A DNA stretch of 64,000 nucleotides, taken from positions 1 through 64,000 of the forward strand of contig CAYZRX010000007.1 of assembly GCA_964480945.1 (NCBI GenBank). The letters run 5' to 3'. Made by a program: the position numbers and the translations under genes. Below the pieces are notes generated by a model. The model ran no database searches and was not told where the DNA came from. It saw only the letters and a list, made by a program, of their open reading frames with translations. The DNA comes from VGWB01 sp964480945. Lineage in GTDB: Bacteria > Bacteroidota > Ignavibacteria > UBA10030. This document shows, one piece after another, positions 1 through 9,761 of this stretch (positions are counted from its first letter, which is position 1; the number at the start of each line of letters is the position of its first letter).

Positions 1-66
1 CAGGCTGGTTGCCTTCTGCTCCATTCGCTCGTAGAACTCGTTCCACTTTTGGGCTGAGGCGTACAC
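1..66 (-). CDS. Partial 5' end of an unidentified glycan-locus gene
   Basis: Twenty-two codons read without a stop from a GTG at 66-64 to the window edge. The GTG overlaps the TAG stop of the upstream flippase gene by one base, an arrangement typical of translational coupling. The start of the protein (MYASAQKWNEFYERM, with GTG read as Met) is too short to assign. Its position as the last visible gene of a minus-strand polysaccharide operon suggests a glycosyltransferase or methyltransferase, but that is only context. Confidence 0.45.
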   Translation of the reverse strand, partial: MYASAQKWNEFYERMEQKATSL

Positions 67-1391
67 TACGACGGTCTATTCACTTTTCGAGGGAAAAGAT
101 ATTCCGAGACCAGATGCTTCATGAGCGCTAGGTCTTGTTTCTGCGGGATGAATGTCGAGATGATGTTCGCCTTTGAGAATCTTAGGAACACCCAGACGCT
201 GAGGAGAAGTGTTGAGATATATGAGAGGCTTGAGGCGACCGCAGCTCCCTGAATACCCCACAATGGTATAAAGACCACGATGAGAGCGAGATTCAGGGAG
301 AAGCCGACTGTCGCAGTGCCCATATTGTACCAGGGCTTGCCGCTTTGGTAGGCAATGAACTGAGCAAGAACTCGGGAGACGCTCCATGCGATGATACCAG
401 GGACGAGGAGCACGAGGGGGAGCACAGCCGGCGAAAAGCCCTTCCCAAAGATAAGTGGAATTGCAGAGGGGGCAAGGAGACAGAGGATGACGGATCCGAA
501 AAGAACCATTGATCCAACCAACCGGGCCATGCGTTGCGTGATTCGCGTTGATTCCTCAACACTCGAAGAGGTAATGCGGAAAATCGACGCGTTGATGATT
601 GCGTAGTCCAGAAGCCAAAGCATTTCAGCGATGCGGACAGCAAGCGCATAGTTGGCAAGATCTGCGGGGCCCCTCAGGTAATTGACGAAGAACTGGTCGA
701 GGCGAAAATGCAGGTTGTTGACGATCAAACCGAGGTAAATCGCAATGCCATAACCGAGAGATCGTTTGAGTACATCCACGTTCAGAGAGAATCGAAAAGG
801 GGTTTCAAAACCGACCGTGAGGAATCCGATGATTGCTTTCACAGCGATGAACACCGCGGTAGCATAGAGAAACGCCGATACGCCGGCGTTCAGGAAGTAG
901 CCGGCAGCCACGTAAACGAGAAGAGCGAGCACGGCACTCAGGACATTCACTTGATAGACGAGCCGAACTCGATCCATCCCGTACATGAGTGATGACCAGA
1001 GTAAGAAATACAGAGTAGGTCCCGCCAAAGCAACCGATAGAACCAAGTATGAGTTGATGGCAGCGCCGAACAACGAATGAAGAATCGGTTTGAAGACAAT
1101 TGCAGTGAACACAAGAATTACTGTTGCCAGAATGCTCCAGAGGACGGAATGGGAATGGAGGATTTCAGCGGGGGCAATCTTCTTGCCCACGAGGTACGTG
1201 TTAGCGGAAAGAAGACCCATGTCGATCACAGACGACAACACGGTAGGAATGAGAAGAAAGAGATCAAAGACACCTTTTCGCTCCGGCCCCAGATATCGGG
1301 CAAGAAAAATCTGAGTGACGAGCCCTATTCCTGTGATGACAACTTGCAGCTTCGCGACCCCGACAATGTCTTTTCCGAGGGAGGATGTCAT
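66..1391 (-). CDS. Wzx-like polysaccharide flippase (MATE/MOP superfamily)
   Basis: This 441-residue protein is almost entirely hydrophobic, with roughly 12-14 predicted membrane segments and short loops. Its N-terminus (MTSSLGKDIVGVAKLQVVITGIGLVTQIFLARYLG, in part) has the start typical of the polysaccharide biosynthesis branch of the MOP exporters, where the first helix is followed by an A-R-x-L-G turn. The family flips undecaprenyl-linked oligosaccharide repeat units across the inner membrane. Length matches the family (400-500). Its start codon overlaps the end of the upstream methyltransferase gene by 4 bp, so the two are probably cotranslated. Substrate cannot be read from sequence. Confidence 0.85.
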   Translation of the reverse strand: MTSSLGKDIVGVAKLQVVITGIGLVTQIFLARYLGPERKGVFDLFLLIPTVLSSVIDMGLLSANTYLVGKKIAPAEILHSHSVLWSILATVILVFTAIVFKPILHSLFGAAINSYLVLSVALAGPTLYFLLWSSLMYGMDRVRLVYQVNVLSAVLALLVYVAAGYFLNAGVSAFLYATAVFIAVKAIIGFLTVGFETPFRFSLNVDVLKRSLGYGIAIYLGLIVNNLHFRLDQFFVNYLRGPADLANYALAVRIAEMLWLLDYAIINASIFRITSSSVEESTRITQRMARLVGSMVLFGSVILCLLAPSAIPLIFGKGFSPAVLPLVLLVPGIIAWSVSRVLAQFIAYQSGKPWYNMGTATVGFSLNLALIVVFIPLWGIQGAAVASSLSYISTLLLSVWVFLRFSKANIISTFIPQKQDLALMKHLVSEYLFPRKVNRPS

Positions 1392-2170
1392 TGTGCTTGT
1401 TTCGCAAGTGTCAGGAAAGCAACGGAGGCCACGCCCTGGGAGAGCGAATCTGTTCCGAACGCCTCCAGATCAGTGCACGGAATCCAGTTATGGTTCACGT
1501 GTTGGAAAAAGCGAAGCAGGAGCACATCGAATCCCTGTGTGAAACGAGAGAGAAGCTGTGAGGTGAATACTATGTAGTTGATTTTCTTGCTTTCGTTCGG
1601 ATCGTTCTCTTTTCCAACGGGGAGCGAGACGATCAGTTTGGCGCCATCTTTCATCACCCGGCGGATTTCGTCCCGCGCCTTGAACACTGCGTCCGCTTGG
1701 ACAGGGTCGCCGTACCCTCCGAGTCCGAAGTGCTCAAGCGAAGAAATCGCTGTGACGTACTCAAAGGCATCATCGTGATAGGGCAATCGCATCGCATCAC
1801 AGCGGAGTCGGAAGATGTTGGGGTGTTGAAGCGGATAGGGCAATATGTCCACCACGTGCACCGTGTGACCCAGGCATGCAAGATGATACGGTAGAGGGGA
1901 ATTACCGCTGCCAATGTCAAGGATCGCCGTGGGATGGGAAGGAAGTGCCTGGAAAGTAAGAGGGTATTCAACAACCCTCTCCGTAATCATGCATCGGGTT
2001 CTGAACCCAAAAGGTTTTGAATTGTAGTAGGCGGTCCGCACAATGGGCTCGATCACATCCAGATCGAAATGAAATTGAGTCTCGCGGCCTTTCGTCCGCT
2101 CAAGGACCCAATTCTTCATGGCGTACTTTGCACTTCCAAGCGCGCCAAGGAGCCTTTTCATCATAGTCAC
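1388..2170 (-). CDS. Class I SAM-dependent methyltransferase
   Basis: A 260-residue protein with a Rossmann-type methyltransferase fold. Motif I is visible near residue 85 (AILDIGSGNSPLPYHLA), an acidic residue follows beta-2 (VVDILPYP), and a motif IV-like stretch (YVTAISSLEHFG) lies near residue 140. The likely role is methylation of a sugar or lipid-linked glycan, judged from the surrounding flippase and glycosyltransferase genes. The GTG at 2170 is preferred as start because AAGGAGA lies 7 nt upstream; two ATG codons at 2164 and 2161 are alternatives. It overlaps the flippase gene by 4 bp. Confidence 0.8.
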   Translation of the reverse strand: MTMMKRLLGALGSAKYAMKNWVLERTKGRETQFHFDLDVIEPIVRTAYYNSKPFGFRTRCMITERVVEYPLTFQALPSHPTAILDIGSGNSPLPYHLACLGHTVHVVDILPYPLQHPNIFRLRCDAMRLPYHDDAFEYVTAISSLEHFGLGGYGDPVQADAVFKARDEIRRVMKDGAKLIVSLPVGKENDPNESKKINYIVFTSQLLSRFTQGFDVLLLRFFQHVNHNWIPCTDLEAFGTDSLSQGVASVAFLTLAKQAQ

Positions 2171-2306
2171 TCACTTGTCTCCTTGCGAGTTAGTTGTCCC
2201 GCCCCTCTTTGAAACAGAGGTCCGCGGCTGAAAAAGCGGTTCCACCACGTCGCCGTGCCGGCTGCGGACTGTCTAGTTGAAAGCGTGAAAACATCAGCCA
2301 GGCTTT

Positions 2307-3203
2307 TCAACTTTCGACGCTTACCCTGAGCCCGTGAAAATCAAACGTGAAGTCTAAAACCGAAAAACCCGCACCCTTGATCTTTTCAATGCCTTGGCGC
2401 TTTTCTTTCTCTCCTTTGCAACAAAACACCACACAGCCTCCGCCGCCGGCACCGCAGGGCTTCCCACCCAGGACCTCTCCTCGGACAAGGTTGAAAAGGT
2501 CCTCAAGGGCCTGATTGGTTGTCGAGCTGTCCAAGATCTTCGAAGACTCAAACTGCATGGAGAGGATCTTCCCAAATCTCTCAAAGTCTCCTCGCTCGAG
2601 GGCCTCTCTTCCACCAAATGCCGAGTCCCTCATTCGGATGAGGGCGTCACGGACGTCTCGATCGCCTTTCGCAAGATTTCCCCACACGTTCTGGTGAATC
2701 GTCGACGAGAGCCGGGCAGCTCCTGTGTAGCAAAGAAGGAGCAAAGACTCCAGCTCCTTCACACGGCCCGTCGAGAGGCTGATCGGTGTTGAGCGAATCC
2801 CTTCTTTTGAGAACTCAAACAGATTGATTCCTCCCACGGCGGCTGCACATTCATCCTGCTTCCCGCCGATGATTCCCAGAACCTTTTCGATCTTGAAAGC
2901 ATCCTCGGCAAGATCGAGCCGCTCCCGAACAGTCGAAAGCGGTTTCCCCTTGATCAAACCGAGCCACAGAACGTTCATGGCCGCTGAGCTCCCCAACCCC
3001 GCGCCCCATGGGAGGTTCGCCTCATAATGAACAGTCATGCCGTCTTGTCGATGTCGGTGCGGTCCGGTCAGGAGTTCGCCTGATACATACTTCGTGATCG
3101 CCCCGTTGAGGGTAGCCCCGCCGAATGTCTCATAGAACATTGGAACATCCGTCCAGGCGCCCGCAAAATCGATGCGCACGGGAGCTTCAGCGGTAATCTT
3201 CAT
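2307..3203 (-). CDS. GHMP family sugar kinase
   Basis: 298 residues. Motif 1 is APVRIDFAGAWTD at residues 7-19, the ATP-binding motif 2 is PWGAGLGSSAAMN at 65-77, and a glycine-rich motif 3 (KPCGAGGGGCVVF) lies near 250. The N-terminal RIDFAGAWTD form is shared with D-glycero-D-manno-heptose-7-phosphate kinases and fucokinase C-terminal domains, so it probably phosphorylates a hexose or heptose on the way to a nucleotide sugar. It lies 17 bp after the GT4 gene at 3221-4510, consistent with one operon. The exact substrate is undetermined. Confidence 0.8.
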   Translation of the reverse strand: MKITAEAPVRIDFAGAWTDVPMFYETFGGATLNGAITKYVSGELLTGPHRHRQDGMTVHYEANLPWGAGLGSSAAMNVLWLGLIKGKPLSTVRERLDLAEDAFKIEKVLGIIGGKQDECAAAVGGINLFEFSKEGIRSTPISLSTGRVKELESLLLLCYTGAARLSSTIHQNVWGNLAKGDRDVRDALIRMRDSAFGGREALERGDFERFGKILSMQFESSKILDSSTTNQALEDLFNLVRGEVLGGKPCGAGGGGCVVFCCKGEKEKRQGIEKIKGAGFSVLDFTFDFHGLRVSVES

Positions 3204-3220
3204 TGCTCATTCTCGCGACC

Positions 3221-4510
3221 TCAATGACGCAACGTTGGTTCAGAGACTGCTGGGACCAGTGCCTCGTAAAGGTCGACCAGTTGTTGAGCCAGCCGCCCTC
3301 GATCGAAGTGTTCGATTGACCGCTCTCTGCCCGCGATGCCCATCCGGGCGTGCAGGGCATTGTCCTCCAGGAGGAGGCTGACTTTGTCAGCAAGTGCGGC
3401 TGAGTTGTTCGGCCCTACCAGGAATCCAGTTGACCCGTCCACGATCACCTCAGGTATCCCGTTGATGTTGGAGCCAACGATCGGCTTCCCACATGCCATG
3501 GCTTGAATCATCGAAAGTCCGAGACATTCGATTGGCGTGCAACTGGGGAATACGAATACATCGCATGCTGCGAAAAGGCCCGGGAGCGCCTCGTCAGGTT
3601 GAGGGCCGAGTAGGAGAAACTGTGAGCTGATCCCAAGCTCATTCGCTCGCGCCCCGAGACTCCCGGCAATTCCGAAATCAGGCCCCGCGATGAGAAACAC
3701 AGCATTGGGAATGCGCCGTAAAATGGCCGGGGCAGCCTCGAGAAGAACCTGAGGACCCTTTCTCGCACGCACTTGGCCGAGGAAGAGGACGACGCGCTTT
3801 CCGCCAAGCTGATACTGAGACCGGATGGGCTGCGCGTCGACATCAGGGCGAAACCGCCGCGTGTCAACACCGTAGTAAGTTACTTTGACCTGCTCAGGAT
3901 CCAAACCGATGTAACTCACTTGCCGTGCGCAGTGTTTGCTGACAGAAAGGATGAGGTCGCTCTGCGTTAGCACATACCGAGAGAAACCCTTGAATCGCTC
4001 CCCCCGCTCATCGTGAAGAATTAACTCATCGTTGTGTGGGACGACCTCGCCGAAGATTGTTTGCACGTATTTCTTCTTGTATCTCTTTGCCAGGTAGGCA
4101 GCAGCGAAGCCCTGCGCCCATGGATAATCGTACGCGTGCACAATATCAATAGGGTGGTTGTTGATGACTCGTTCACTTACGTCTAACCACGTGGCGATCG
4201 ATTTCAGCGCCTTCAAGAAGGTGGAAACGCCTGTTCCGGATTTCCGAAGTGTTGAGGTCCAAAGCGGAAGTCGGCGAACGAGCTGCAAGGTTTTCCTGAG
4301 ACGTGTGCCGCCACCGGAGTGAATGTGAACTCCGGCACGCTCGAACTCCGTATATTGTCCCGGTAACGGTGAACTGTCGATGATCGTGTGGACTTCGAAT
4401 CCGCGCTCAGTGAGGTAAGGGAGCGTGTGCGAGAGATACGTCGCAATGCCGCCGTAGGGAGGGGGCAAAGGGCCGTTGATAACGAGCAAGCTGATCTTCC
4501 GTTGACTCAT
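3221..4510 (-). CDS. Glycosyltransferase family 4
   Basis: A 429-residue GT-B glycosyltransferase. The N-terminal Rossmann domain opens with a glycine-rich GPLPPPYGGIATY loop (residues 14-26), and the C-terminal domain carries the GT4 E-x7-E region (PIECLGLSMIQAMACGKPIVGSNINGIPE, in part) around residue 325-350. The catalytic mechanism in the family is retaining transfer from a nucleotide sugar. There is no signal peptide and it is probably membrane-associated at the cytoplasmic face. Its ATG overlaps the end of the next upstream GT4 gene by 4 bp, so the two are translationally coupled. Confidence 0.87.
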   Translation of the reverse strand: MSQRKISLLVINGPLPPPYGGIATYLSHTLPYLTERGFEVHTIIDSSPLPGQYTEFERAGVHIHSGGGTRLRKTLQLVRRLPLWTSTLRKSGTGVSTFLKALKSIATWLDVSERVINNHPIDIVHAYDYPWAQGFAAAYLAKRYKKKYVQTIFGEVVPHNDELILHDERGERFKGFSRYVLTQSDLILSVSKHCARQVSYIGLDPEQVKVTYYGVDTRRFRPDVDAQPIRSQYQLGGKRVVLFLGQVRARKGPQVLLEAAPAILRRIPNAVFLIAGPDFGIAGSLGARANELGISSQFLLLGPQPDEALPGLFAACDVFVFPSCTPIECLGLSMIQAMACGKPIVGSNINGIPEVIVDGSTGFLVGPNNSAALADKVSLLLEDNALHARMGIAGRERSIEHFDRGRLAQQLVDLYEALVPAVSEPTLRH

Positions 4511-6177
4511 GAACCTTCAGTCTCGAACGATTTCAGTATCCGGTCCACGTTTGCTTTCCATGTGTAACGCTGCACGGCCTCCTGTCGAGCCGCTGCACCG
4601 AGCCGCGTCCGCAGTTCTCGATCGCGTGCGAGATTCAGGATTTGGACAGCAAGTTGGCTTACGTCGCCGGGTGTCATCTGCAGACCGTTTTCGCCGTCTC
4701 GAATCACTTCTCCTATTTGCTCCAGTCGGCTGGCGATAATCGGTTTGCCCATCGCCATATACTCGAAAAGCTTCGTCGGCGAGCCGAAAAACTTCGTCCC
4801 GTCTTCGAATCCTAGGTGCGGCGAGACGAGGATGTCGCATGCCGCAAGGTAGCGCGGCGCATCGCTGTGAGGCACCAATCCCGTAAAGATGATCGATTGC
4901 TCCAGGCCGAGGTCTGCTGCTCGTCTCAGAAGGGCTGACCTCAGGTCGCCTTCACCGATCATGAGGAAGCGAAGGCCGCTCTCTCGCTGAATCGAAGACA
5001 CTGCGGCGTCGAACAGCGTTTCCACGCCGTGCCAGCGAGTGAAACTCCCGATGAATCCAACCACGAGATGCCCGGCCAAACCGTACCGCTCTCGTATCGG
5101 TGCCCCGTCAATATCGGGACGAAATTCCTCGGGGTCAACTCCATTTGGATTCAAGAGATAACGCTTGCGCTCAATTCTGTATCGGCTCAGCTGCTCCTCA
5201 ACGCCCGCGGAGACCACAGCTATTCGATCTGCAAGCTGGAGAGCCAACGCCTCGCACCGGGTTCCCAGATCTTCAAAGAGTAGTCTGCTCCAGTGCTTCT
5301 TAATCCAGACTTCAGAGTCGTTAGCCTCAAGGATCATAGGGATGTCATACCGACCGGCAATTGCACCTCCCGCGAAATTGAAGATGGCATGACGTTGGTA
5401 GATCAACGAAGGGTGAAATTGCCGGACGATAGCTCCAAGTCGATGGATAACTCGGAGATTGTAGTGAATCAGCTGCAGTTCATCAAAGAAATCGAGGATC
5501 GCCAGAGGCTGTATCTGAAGTTGTGTCACTTGCTGTGGGAGTGCAGCAAGAGGCGCATCAGCAACATAGATGACGTTGAAGCCGGCAGCAGTGAACGCCT
5601 TCACCATTCCTTTCACGTGGCTGACGGAGCCGCCTGCGCGCACGGAGCCGGAGAGGTCGGTACGCAAAAAGAGGACCGTCTTTGTGCCGCGCCTGATCCC
5701 CTCCGCCGATCTCCCGGTGAAGGGTTGCGGAATTTTGCGGGCGACCAGAAGGATGGAGACGTACGTCCAAAGTAAAGTTGTTGCTGCGACCAGTGAGCCA
5801 AGAAGGAGTCGGGGCAAGAGGTGAAATGCAATGCGGCTCGTCGAGATCTGGACCAGCGACTCACGATTGATCCGAACGAACCGCTCTCGACTTTTGCTGA
5901 AACTCAGCAAAAGTTCGACCGAGATCCGACTTCGCTTCACTGCTGAATTGTGGAGGGAGGCGATGACAAGATCCCAGTGCGCCAGGCGGACCTTGCGAAT
6001 CAGGTCCAGCGCTGATAAACCAACTAAATCTTGCTTGCGGAGAACAGTGAGGGACGAAAGCGGAAATCGCGCTTTCAGGCTGAGAACAATTTCCTGATCT
6101 TCGAAGGGGAGAGCAAGAATTCGACGTGTCGTCTCGGGGTGTACTTTTCTAAGGAGGTGGTCGAGGTGTTCGAGCAT
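4507..6177 (-). CDS. Glycosyltransferase family 4 with extra membrane-anchored N-terminal region
   Basis: 556 residues, about 150 longer than a normal GT4 enzyme. Residues 1-112 form a hydrophilic alpha/beta-looking segment I do not recognise, followed by one strong hydrophobic helix at about 116-146 and then a complete GT4 domain (about 165-550). The latter has the donor-binding segment GSPTKLFEYMAMGKPIIAS and a following E-x-GEVIRDGENG. The single helix would anchor the enzyme to the inner membrane. No Shine-Dalgarno sequence is seen at the ATG. It is the first gene of the stretch ending in the flippase. Confidence 0.83.
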   Translation of the reverse strand: MLEHLDHLLRKVHPETTRRILALPFEDQEIVLSLKARFPLSSLTVLRKQDLVGLSALDLIRKVRLAHWDLVIASLHNSAVKRSRISVELLLSFSKSRERFVRINRESLVQISTSRIAFHLLPRLLLGSLVAATTLLWTYVSILLVARKIPQPFTGRSAEGIRRGTKTVLFLRTDLSGSVRAGGSVSHVKGMVKAFTAAGFNVIYVADAPLAALPQQVTQLQIQPLAILDFFDELQLIHYNLRVIHRLGAIVRQFHPSLIYQRHAIFNFAGGAIAGRYDIPMILEANDSEVWIKKHWSRLLFEDLGTRCEALALQLADRIAVVSAGVEEQLSRYRIERKRYLLNPNGVDPEEFRPDIDGAPIRERYGLAGHLVVGFIGSFTRWHGVETLFDAAVSSIQRESGLRFLMIGEGDLRSALLRRAADLGLEQSIIFTGLVPHSDAPRYLAACDILVSPHLGFEDGTKFFGSPTKLFEYMAMGKPIIASRLEQIGEVIRDGENGLQMTPGDVSQLAVQILNLARDRELRTRLGAAARQEAVQRYTWKANVDRILKSFETEGS

Positions 6178-6243
6178 GTAGGGCCACTATCTAGTTTCCT
6201 CCAGATGGAGGACAGAGGTTCGATTTCTTCGCCCTCCGTCTTC

Positions 6244-6266
6244 CGTGCATGTTCTCATCATGCACG
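6244..6266. other. Intergenic hairpin between GT4 and propeller genes
   Basis: An 8-bp perfect inverted repeat, CGTGCATG and CATGCACG, separated by 7 nt, lies just downstream of the propeller gene that ends at 6315. It may end that transcript, but no T-tract follows on the minus strand, so a factor-independent terminator is not well supported. Confidence 0.4.
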
Positions 6267-6314
6267 CCCAATCAGCCGAGTTTCCGTTGGGAGCTGTCGC
6301 ATCAGACCGGACAA

Positions 6315-7646
6315 CTATTGGATTTGTTCGGCAAATCCGATCTGCCACCGGTAGGGTTGAGGCGAAAGGCCCGAAAACCATAACTTGAGCTTTCCATCTT
6401 CTTTGAGTGCCCCACAATATCCCACCCACATCGTTACCCACGGGTAGGTATCCGAAGTGCTGAGCGTAGGAGCGTCACCCATCTGAACCCAATTCGTACC
6501 GTCGCTTGATTCAGCATACCCGAGCGCAGCGCGATTGGGACTCAAGCCGGTGTAGAACATGATGAAACGATTGTCGTCGACGAGAACCTGAGGAGCGACT
6601 ATTCCTGTTGACTCCCAGGAGAGGTTCGGGCGCGAGGATAGCACTATGCCTTGATCGGACCAGTTTACTCCGTCAGTTGATGTCATAAGGTAAATGTCTT
6701 TGGGGCTTACCCTGTATGAGCTACTGACCCCGAAGTACGCAAAGTAAATCCCACCTTTCTGTACTACACAGGGGTGCCAAATTGCAGGCTTGGACGTGCT
6801 TGTAGGGACGACTGGCTGATAATTCACTATCCAGAGCCGCCCATCTGTCGAAGTCGCGTAGCCAATTCCATTGTGATAGGCCAAATTCGATTCGCCTTCA
6901 AACCACATTCTATAGATACCATTTTCATAAATCACTGAAGGATTATGCGCTCCTTTTTCCATCCAGCTACCTGGTGCGCCCGGCCGTATGGCTGGACCAT
7001 CTTTACTCCAGTGTATCCCATCGAGCGAAGTGGCATGAGCAACCCAGAGAGTTTCGACGCTATTCACGCTCAAACTATAGCCAGCGGAGTACCATATGTT
7101 GTATTCGCCATTGATTTTCACGACAGAAGGGTCGTGAAAAAAGAAGTGGTTCGCATCCCAACCGCCGATGGATTGCTGCAGCACTGGGTTTTCCGGGCTC
7201 ATCTTCCACTTCAGACGTGGCACAGGCCATACAAGCGTAATTTCGAGGTTTCCTCCGACGGTCGGCGTCATGTAGACAGTTGCTTGAGTCGTTCGACCCT
7301 CAGCCACCGTCACCTTCGTGCTACCTGAATAGCGGACAATTTCAAGGCTGTCCCTTGCCTCAACGGCTAGAATCCATGCCCCAACAGGAATATTGTCGAA
7401 TCGGAGCTTAACCGTATCAGCAACTTCCGTGACCACGACAGAATCGACCAGAGGTCTGTACGTTGATCGTTCCAGCGTCGCAATGATGACCCTCACGTCG
7501 TTGGGTAGCGTTTTCTTTCCCAGCTTCAACACAACCGAACCCTTGGAATTGCTCAATGGCCTGCTGTCAACCTTTGTTCCGCGATCACAGTGGAACACGA
7601 CTGCCGCGCTGAGTAACAGCACTGCTGAAGCGCTGATTGTTTTCAT
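6315..7646 (-). CDS. Secreted five-bladed beta-propeller protein (GH43/GH32-like), possible lipoprotein
   Basis: 443 residues with an N-terminal signal (residues 1-19) ending at Cys20, so it may be lipidated, although VFHC is a poor lipobox. Residues about 35-130 form a beta-rich segment, with TKVTVAEGRTTQATVYMTP resembling a carboxypeptidase-regulatory or DUF4382-type beta-sandwich. Residues 145-443 contain recurring blades such as HDPSVVKINGEYNIWYSAG, HNPSVIYENGIYRMWFEG and HPCVVQKGGIYFAYFG, the pattern of five-bladed GH43/GH32-type propellers. Whether it is catalytic is unclear. A strong GGAGGGAG ribosome site precedes the ATG. It lies in the polysaccharide locus, so recognition of a surface or dietary glycan is a reasonable inference. 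Confidence 0.7.
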   Translation of the reverse strand: MKTISASAVLLLSAAVVFHCDRGTKVDSRPLSNSKGSVVLKLGKKTLPNDVRVIIATLERSTYRPLVDSVVVTEVADTVKLRFDNIPVGAWILAVEARDSLEIVRYSGSTKVTVAEGRTTQATVYMTPTVGGNLEITLVWPVPRLKWKMSPENPVLQQSIGGWDANHFFFHDPSVVKINGEYNIWYSAGYSLSVNSVETLWVAHATSLDGIHWSKDGPAIRPGAPGSWMEKGAHNPSVIYENGIYRMWFEGESNLAYHNGIGYATSTDGRLWIVNYQPVVPTSTSKPAIWHPCVVQKGGIYFAYFGVSSSYRVSPKDIYLMTSTDGVNWSDQGIVLSSRPNLSWESTGIVAPQVLVDDNRFIMFYTGLSPNRAALGYAESSDGTNWVQMGDAPTLSTSDTYPWVTMWVGYCGALKEDGKLKLWFSGLSPQPYRWQIGFAEQIQ

Positions 7647-7745
7647 GGCTTTCTCCCTCCCCGTTCGGGAATATGGCCAAATGCATTTCGAAAGAAGAAA
7701 AAGAAAAAAGGGAATAAAATCTACATCGAAACAGAATCGGGATTC

Positions 7746-9725
7746 CTAGTGTTTTGCTTCGATCCAGTGATCATACCAGAGCGCCAGATTGAGCAGCGCC
7801 CACAGCGGCAGTCCCTCGTCGCGCCGACCGAACCGGTGGTCGTCTATCAGCGTCTGTATGAACTGTCGATTGAAGATCTCCTGCTTCATCAAACTCGAGC
7901 CCAAGATCCTGCTCTCCATAAAACCGAACCACTCCGACCGAAGCCATTCGTTAACCGGTGCGGCAAAACCTTGCTTTTTTCTGTAGATGATATTGCGGGG
8001 AATAAGCCCCTCAACTGCCTTCTTCAGAATGTACTTCGGCTCGCCCGCTTTCACCTTGAACCTCTTCGGGATCGTCATCGAATACTCGACAAGACGATGG
8101 TCGAGGAACGGGACCCGCGACTCGACGGAAGTTGCCATCGAGACCTTGTCGACGCGCATCAACAAGAGCTCCGGCAGTCGGTTCTTGAATTCCAGATACA
8201 CCATGCGCTTCAGGTAATCCGCCCGTGCGTCGCGTCGCAGGATCTCCTCGTGCCAACGCCCGGCCAGCTCGCGAGCGCGATGGTGCTGGCTTTGCGGAGG
8301 ATTGTTCAGGAGCGATTTCTTGTGTGTCTCGGTGAAGATGTTGACGTCGCCCCAGAAGAGCTCGTCTCGTTCGCTCGCCTTTCGAATGTAGTCCAGCTCG
8401 AGGAGCCTGCGCTTGGGTCGCAGCCACGCGGCAGCAAGCGAGTAGACGCCCGATCGTACATGCTTTGGCACAGCGCCATAGGGTCCCCAGAGCCATTTGT
8501 GGAACCTCAACTCTCGAAGGTAGGCAGGGTATCCGGCGAACTGCTCGTCACTCCCTTCGCCGACCTGGATGACGATCGTGCCGTTGTCCCGGGCAAGCTT
8601 GGAGACAAAGTACAGCGGAATGCAGACCGGATCGGCGATCGGCTCGTCCTGGTGATAGATCAACTTCGGCAGGAACTCGAACGCCAGCTTCTGGTCGATG
8701 ATCACCTCATGGTGATTCGTCTTGAACTCCTTTGCGATCTGGCGGGCGTACTGGAGCTCGTTGTACTTCTCGAGGTCCCGAAAACCGACGGAGAACGTGT
8801 CCACAGGCCGCTCCATCAACTCCGCCATTAGGGCGACATTGGTGCTAGAGTCGATGCCTCCGCTGAGGAATACGCCGAATGGAACATCGCTCATCATCCG
8901 GTCTTTCACCGACTGCTTGAGTAGCGTTCGGATCGTGCTGATACACGGCTCCTCACTCGTCGGCGGGCCCGCTTCAAGGAGTTTCGAGTGTGGGATCGGC
9001 GTTCCGTCGAGATCAATGGAAGGCTGGCGGCCGACCGGCACGGGGTCCCAGTATTGCTCCTTGTGCATCTGCCCATCCCTTCCGATCACCATCCGATGTC
9101 CCGGCTCCAGTTTGTAAATATTCTTGAACATCGTCAGCGGTGTGGGGGAGACGAGGAAGGTCAGGAATGAATCGAGAGTCTCTTCGTTGAATTCGCGGTG
9201 TACCGCGGGGTGTTGAAGAATCGCCTTGATCTCCGACCCGAAGATAAGGTTGCCGCCGGCAAGAGTGTAATACAGCGGCTTGATGCCGACGCGGTCTCGG
9301 GCAAGCACGAGCTGCTTCTTCTTCTCATCCCAGATGGCGATAGCGAACATGCCGAGGAGCTTGTGAACGAACTCGACGCCGTACTCCCGGTAGGCGTTGA
9401 TGATGCTCTCCGTATCCGACCGCGATCGGTAGCGGTACCCCTTTGCTTCAAATTCCTTCCTTAAGACCAGATGGTTGTAGATCTCCCCGTTGAAGACGAT
9501 CGTGATCGAACCATCCTGCGAGAGCATCGGCTGGTGGGCGGCAGGGGAGAGGTCCACGATCGAAAGGCGGCGGAATCCGAACCCGACCTGTTTGTCCGGC
9601 GAGATGAATGTCCCGGAATCATCAGGCCCGCGGTGTTTGATGCTATCGCTCATCCTGACGAGGAGGGCCTCATCGAAGGTGGGGGTCGAATTACCGTAGT
9701 TGAAGATTCCGCAGATGCCGCACAT
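7746..9725 (-). CDS. asnB: Asparagine synthase (glutamine-hydrolysing) family protein
   Basis: 659 residues, full length for the family. The mature N-terminus is MCGICGIFNYG, placing the catalytic Cys2 of the class II glutaminase domain (residues 2 to about 210). The synthetase domain follows, with the PP-loop SGGIDSS near residue 287. The family amidates aspartate or, in polysaccharide loci, other carboxylates such as uronic acids; its place between surface-glycan genes makes the second role possible. No clear Shine-Dalgarno precedes the ATG. Confidence 0.88.
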   Translation of the reverse strand: MCGICGIFNYGNSTPTFDEALLVRMSDSIKHRGPDDSGTFISPDKQVGFGFRRLSIVDLSPAAHQPMLSQDGSITIVFNGEIYNHLVLRKEFEAKGYRYRSRSDTESIINAYREYGVEFVHKLLGMFAIAIWDEKKKQLVLARDRVGIKPLYYTLAGGNLIFGSEIKAILQHPAVHREFNEETLDSFLTFLVSPTPLTMFKNIYKLEPGHRMVIGRDGQMHKEQYWDPVPVGRQPSIDLDGTPIPHSKLLEAGPPTSEEPCISTIRTLLKQSVKDRMMSDVPFGVFLSGGIDSSTNVALMAELMERPVDTFSVGFRDLEKYNELQYARQIAKEFKTNHHEVIIDQKLAFEFLPKLIYHQDEPIADPVCIPLYFVSKLARDNGTIVIQVGEGSDEQFAGYPAYLRELRFHKWLWGPYGAVPKHVRSGVYSLAAAWLRPKRRLLELDYIRKASERDELFWGDVNIFTETHKKSLLNNPPQSQHHRARELAGRWHEEILRRDARADYLKRMVYLEFKNRLPELLLMRVDKVSMATSVESRVPFLDHRLVEYSMTIPKRFKVKAGEPKYILKKAVEGLIPRNIIYRKKQGFAAPVNEWLRSEWFGFMESRILGSSLMKQEIFNRQFIQTLIDDHRFGRRDEGLPLWALLNLALWYDHWIEAKH

Positions 9726-9761
9726 CGGACAATGAAAAGTTCAAAATGGAAATAGAAAGAA

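Noticed and set aside
7749..8831. A 360-codon plus-strand open frame opposite the asparagine synthase gene.
   Set aside because: The asnB frame on the other strand has full catalytic motifs; this one has none.
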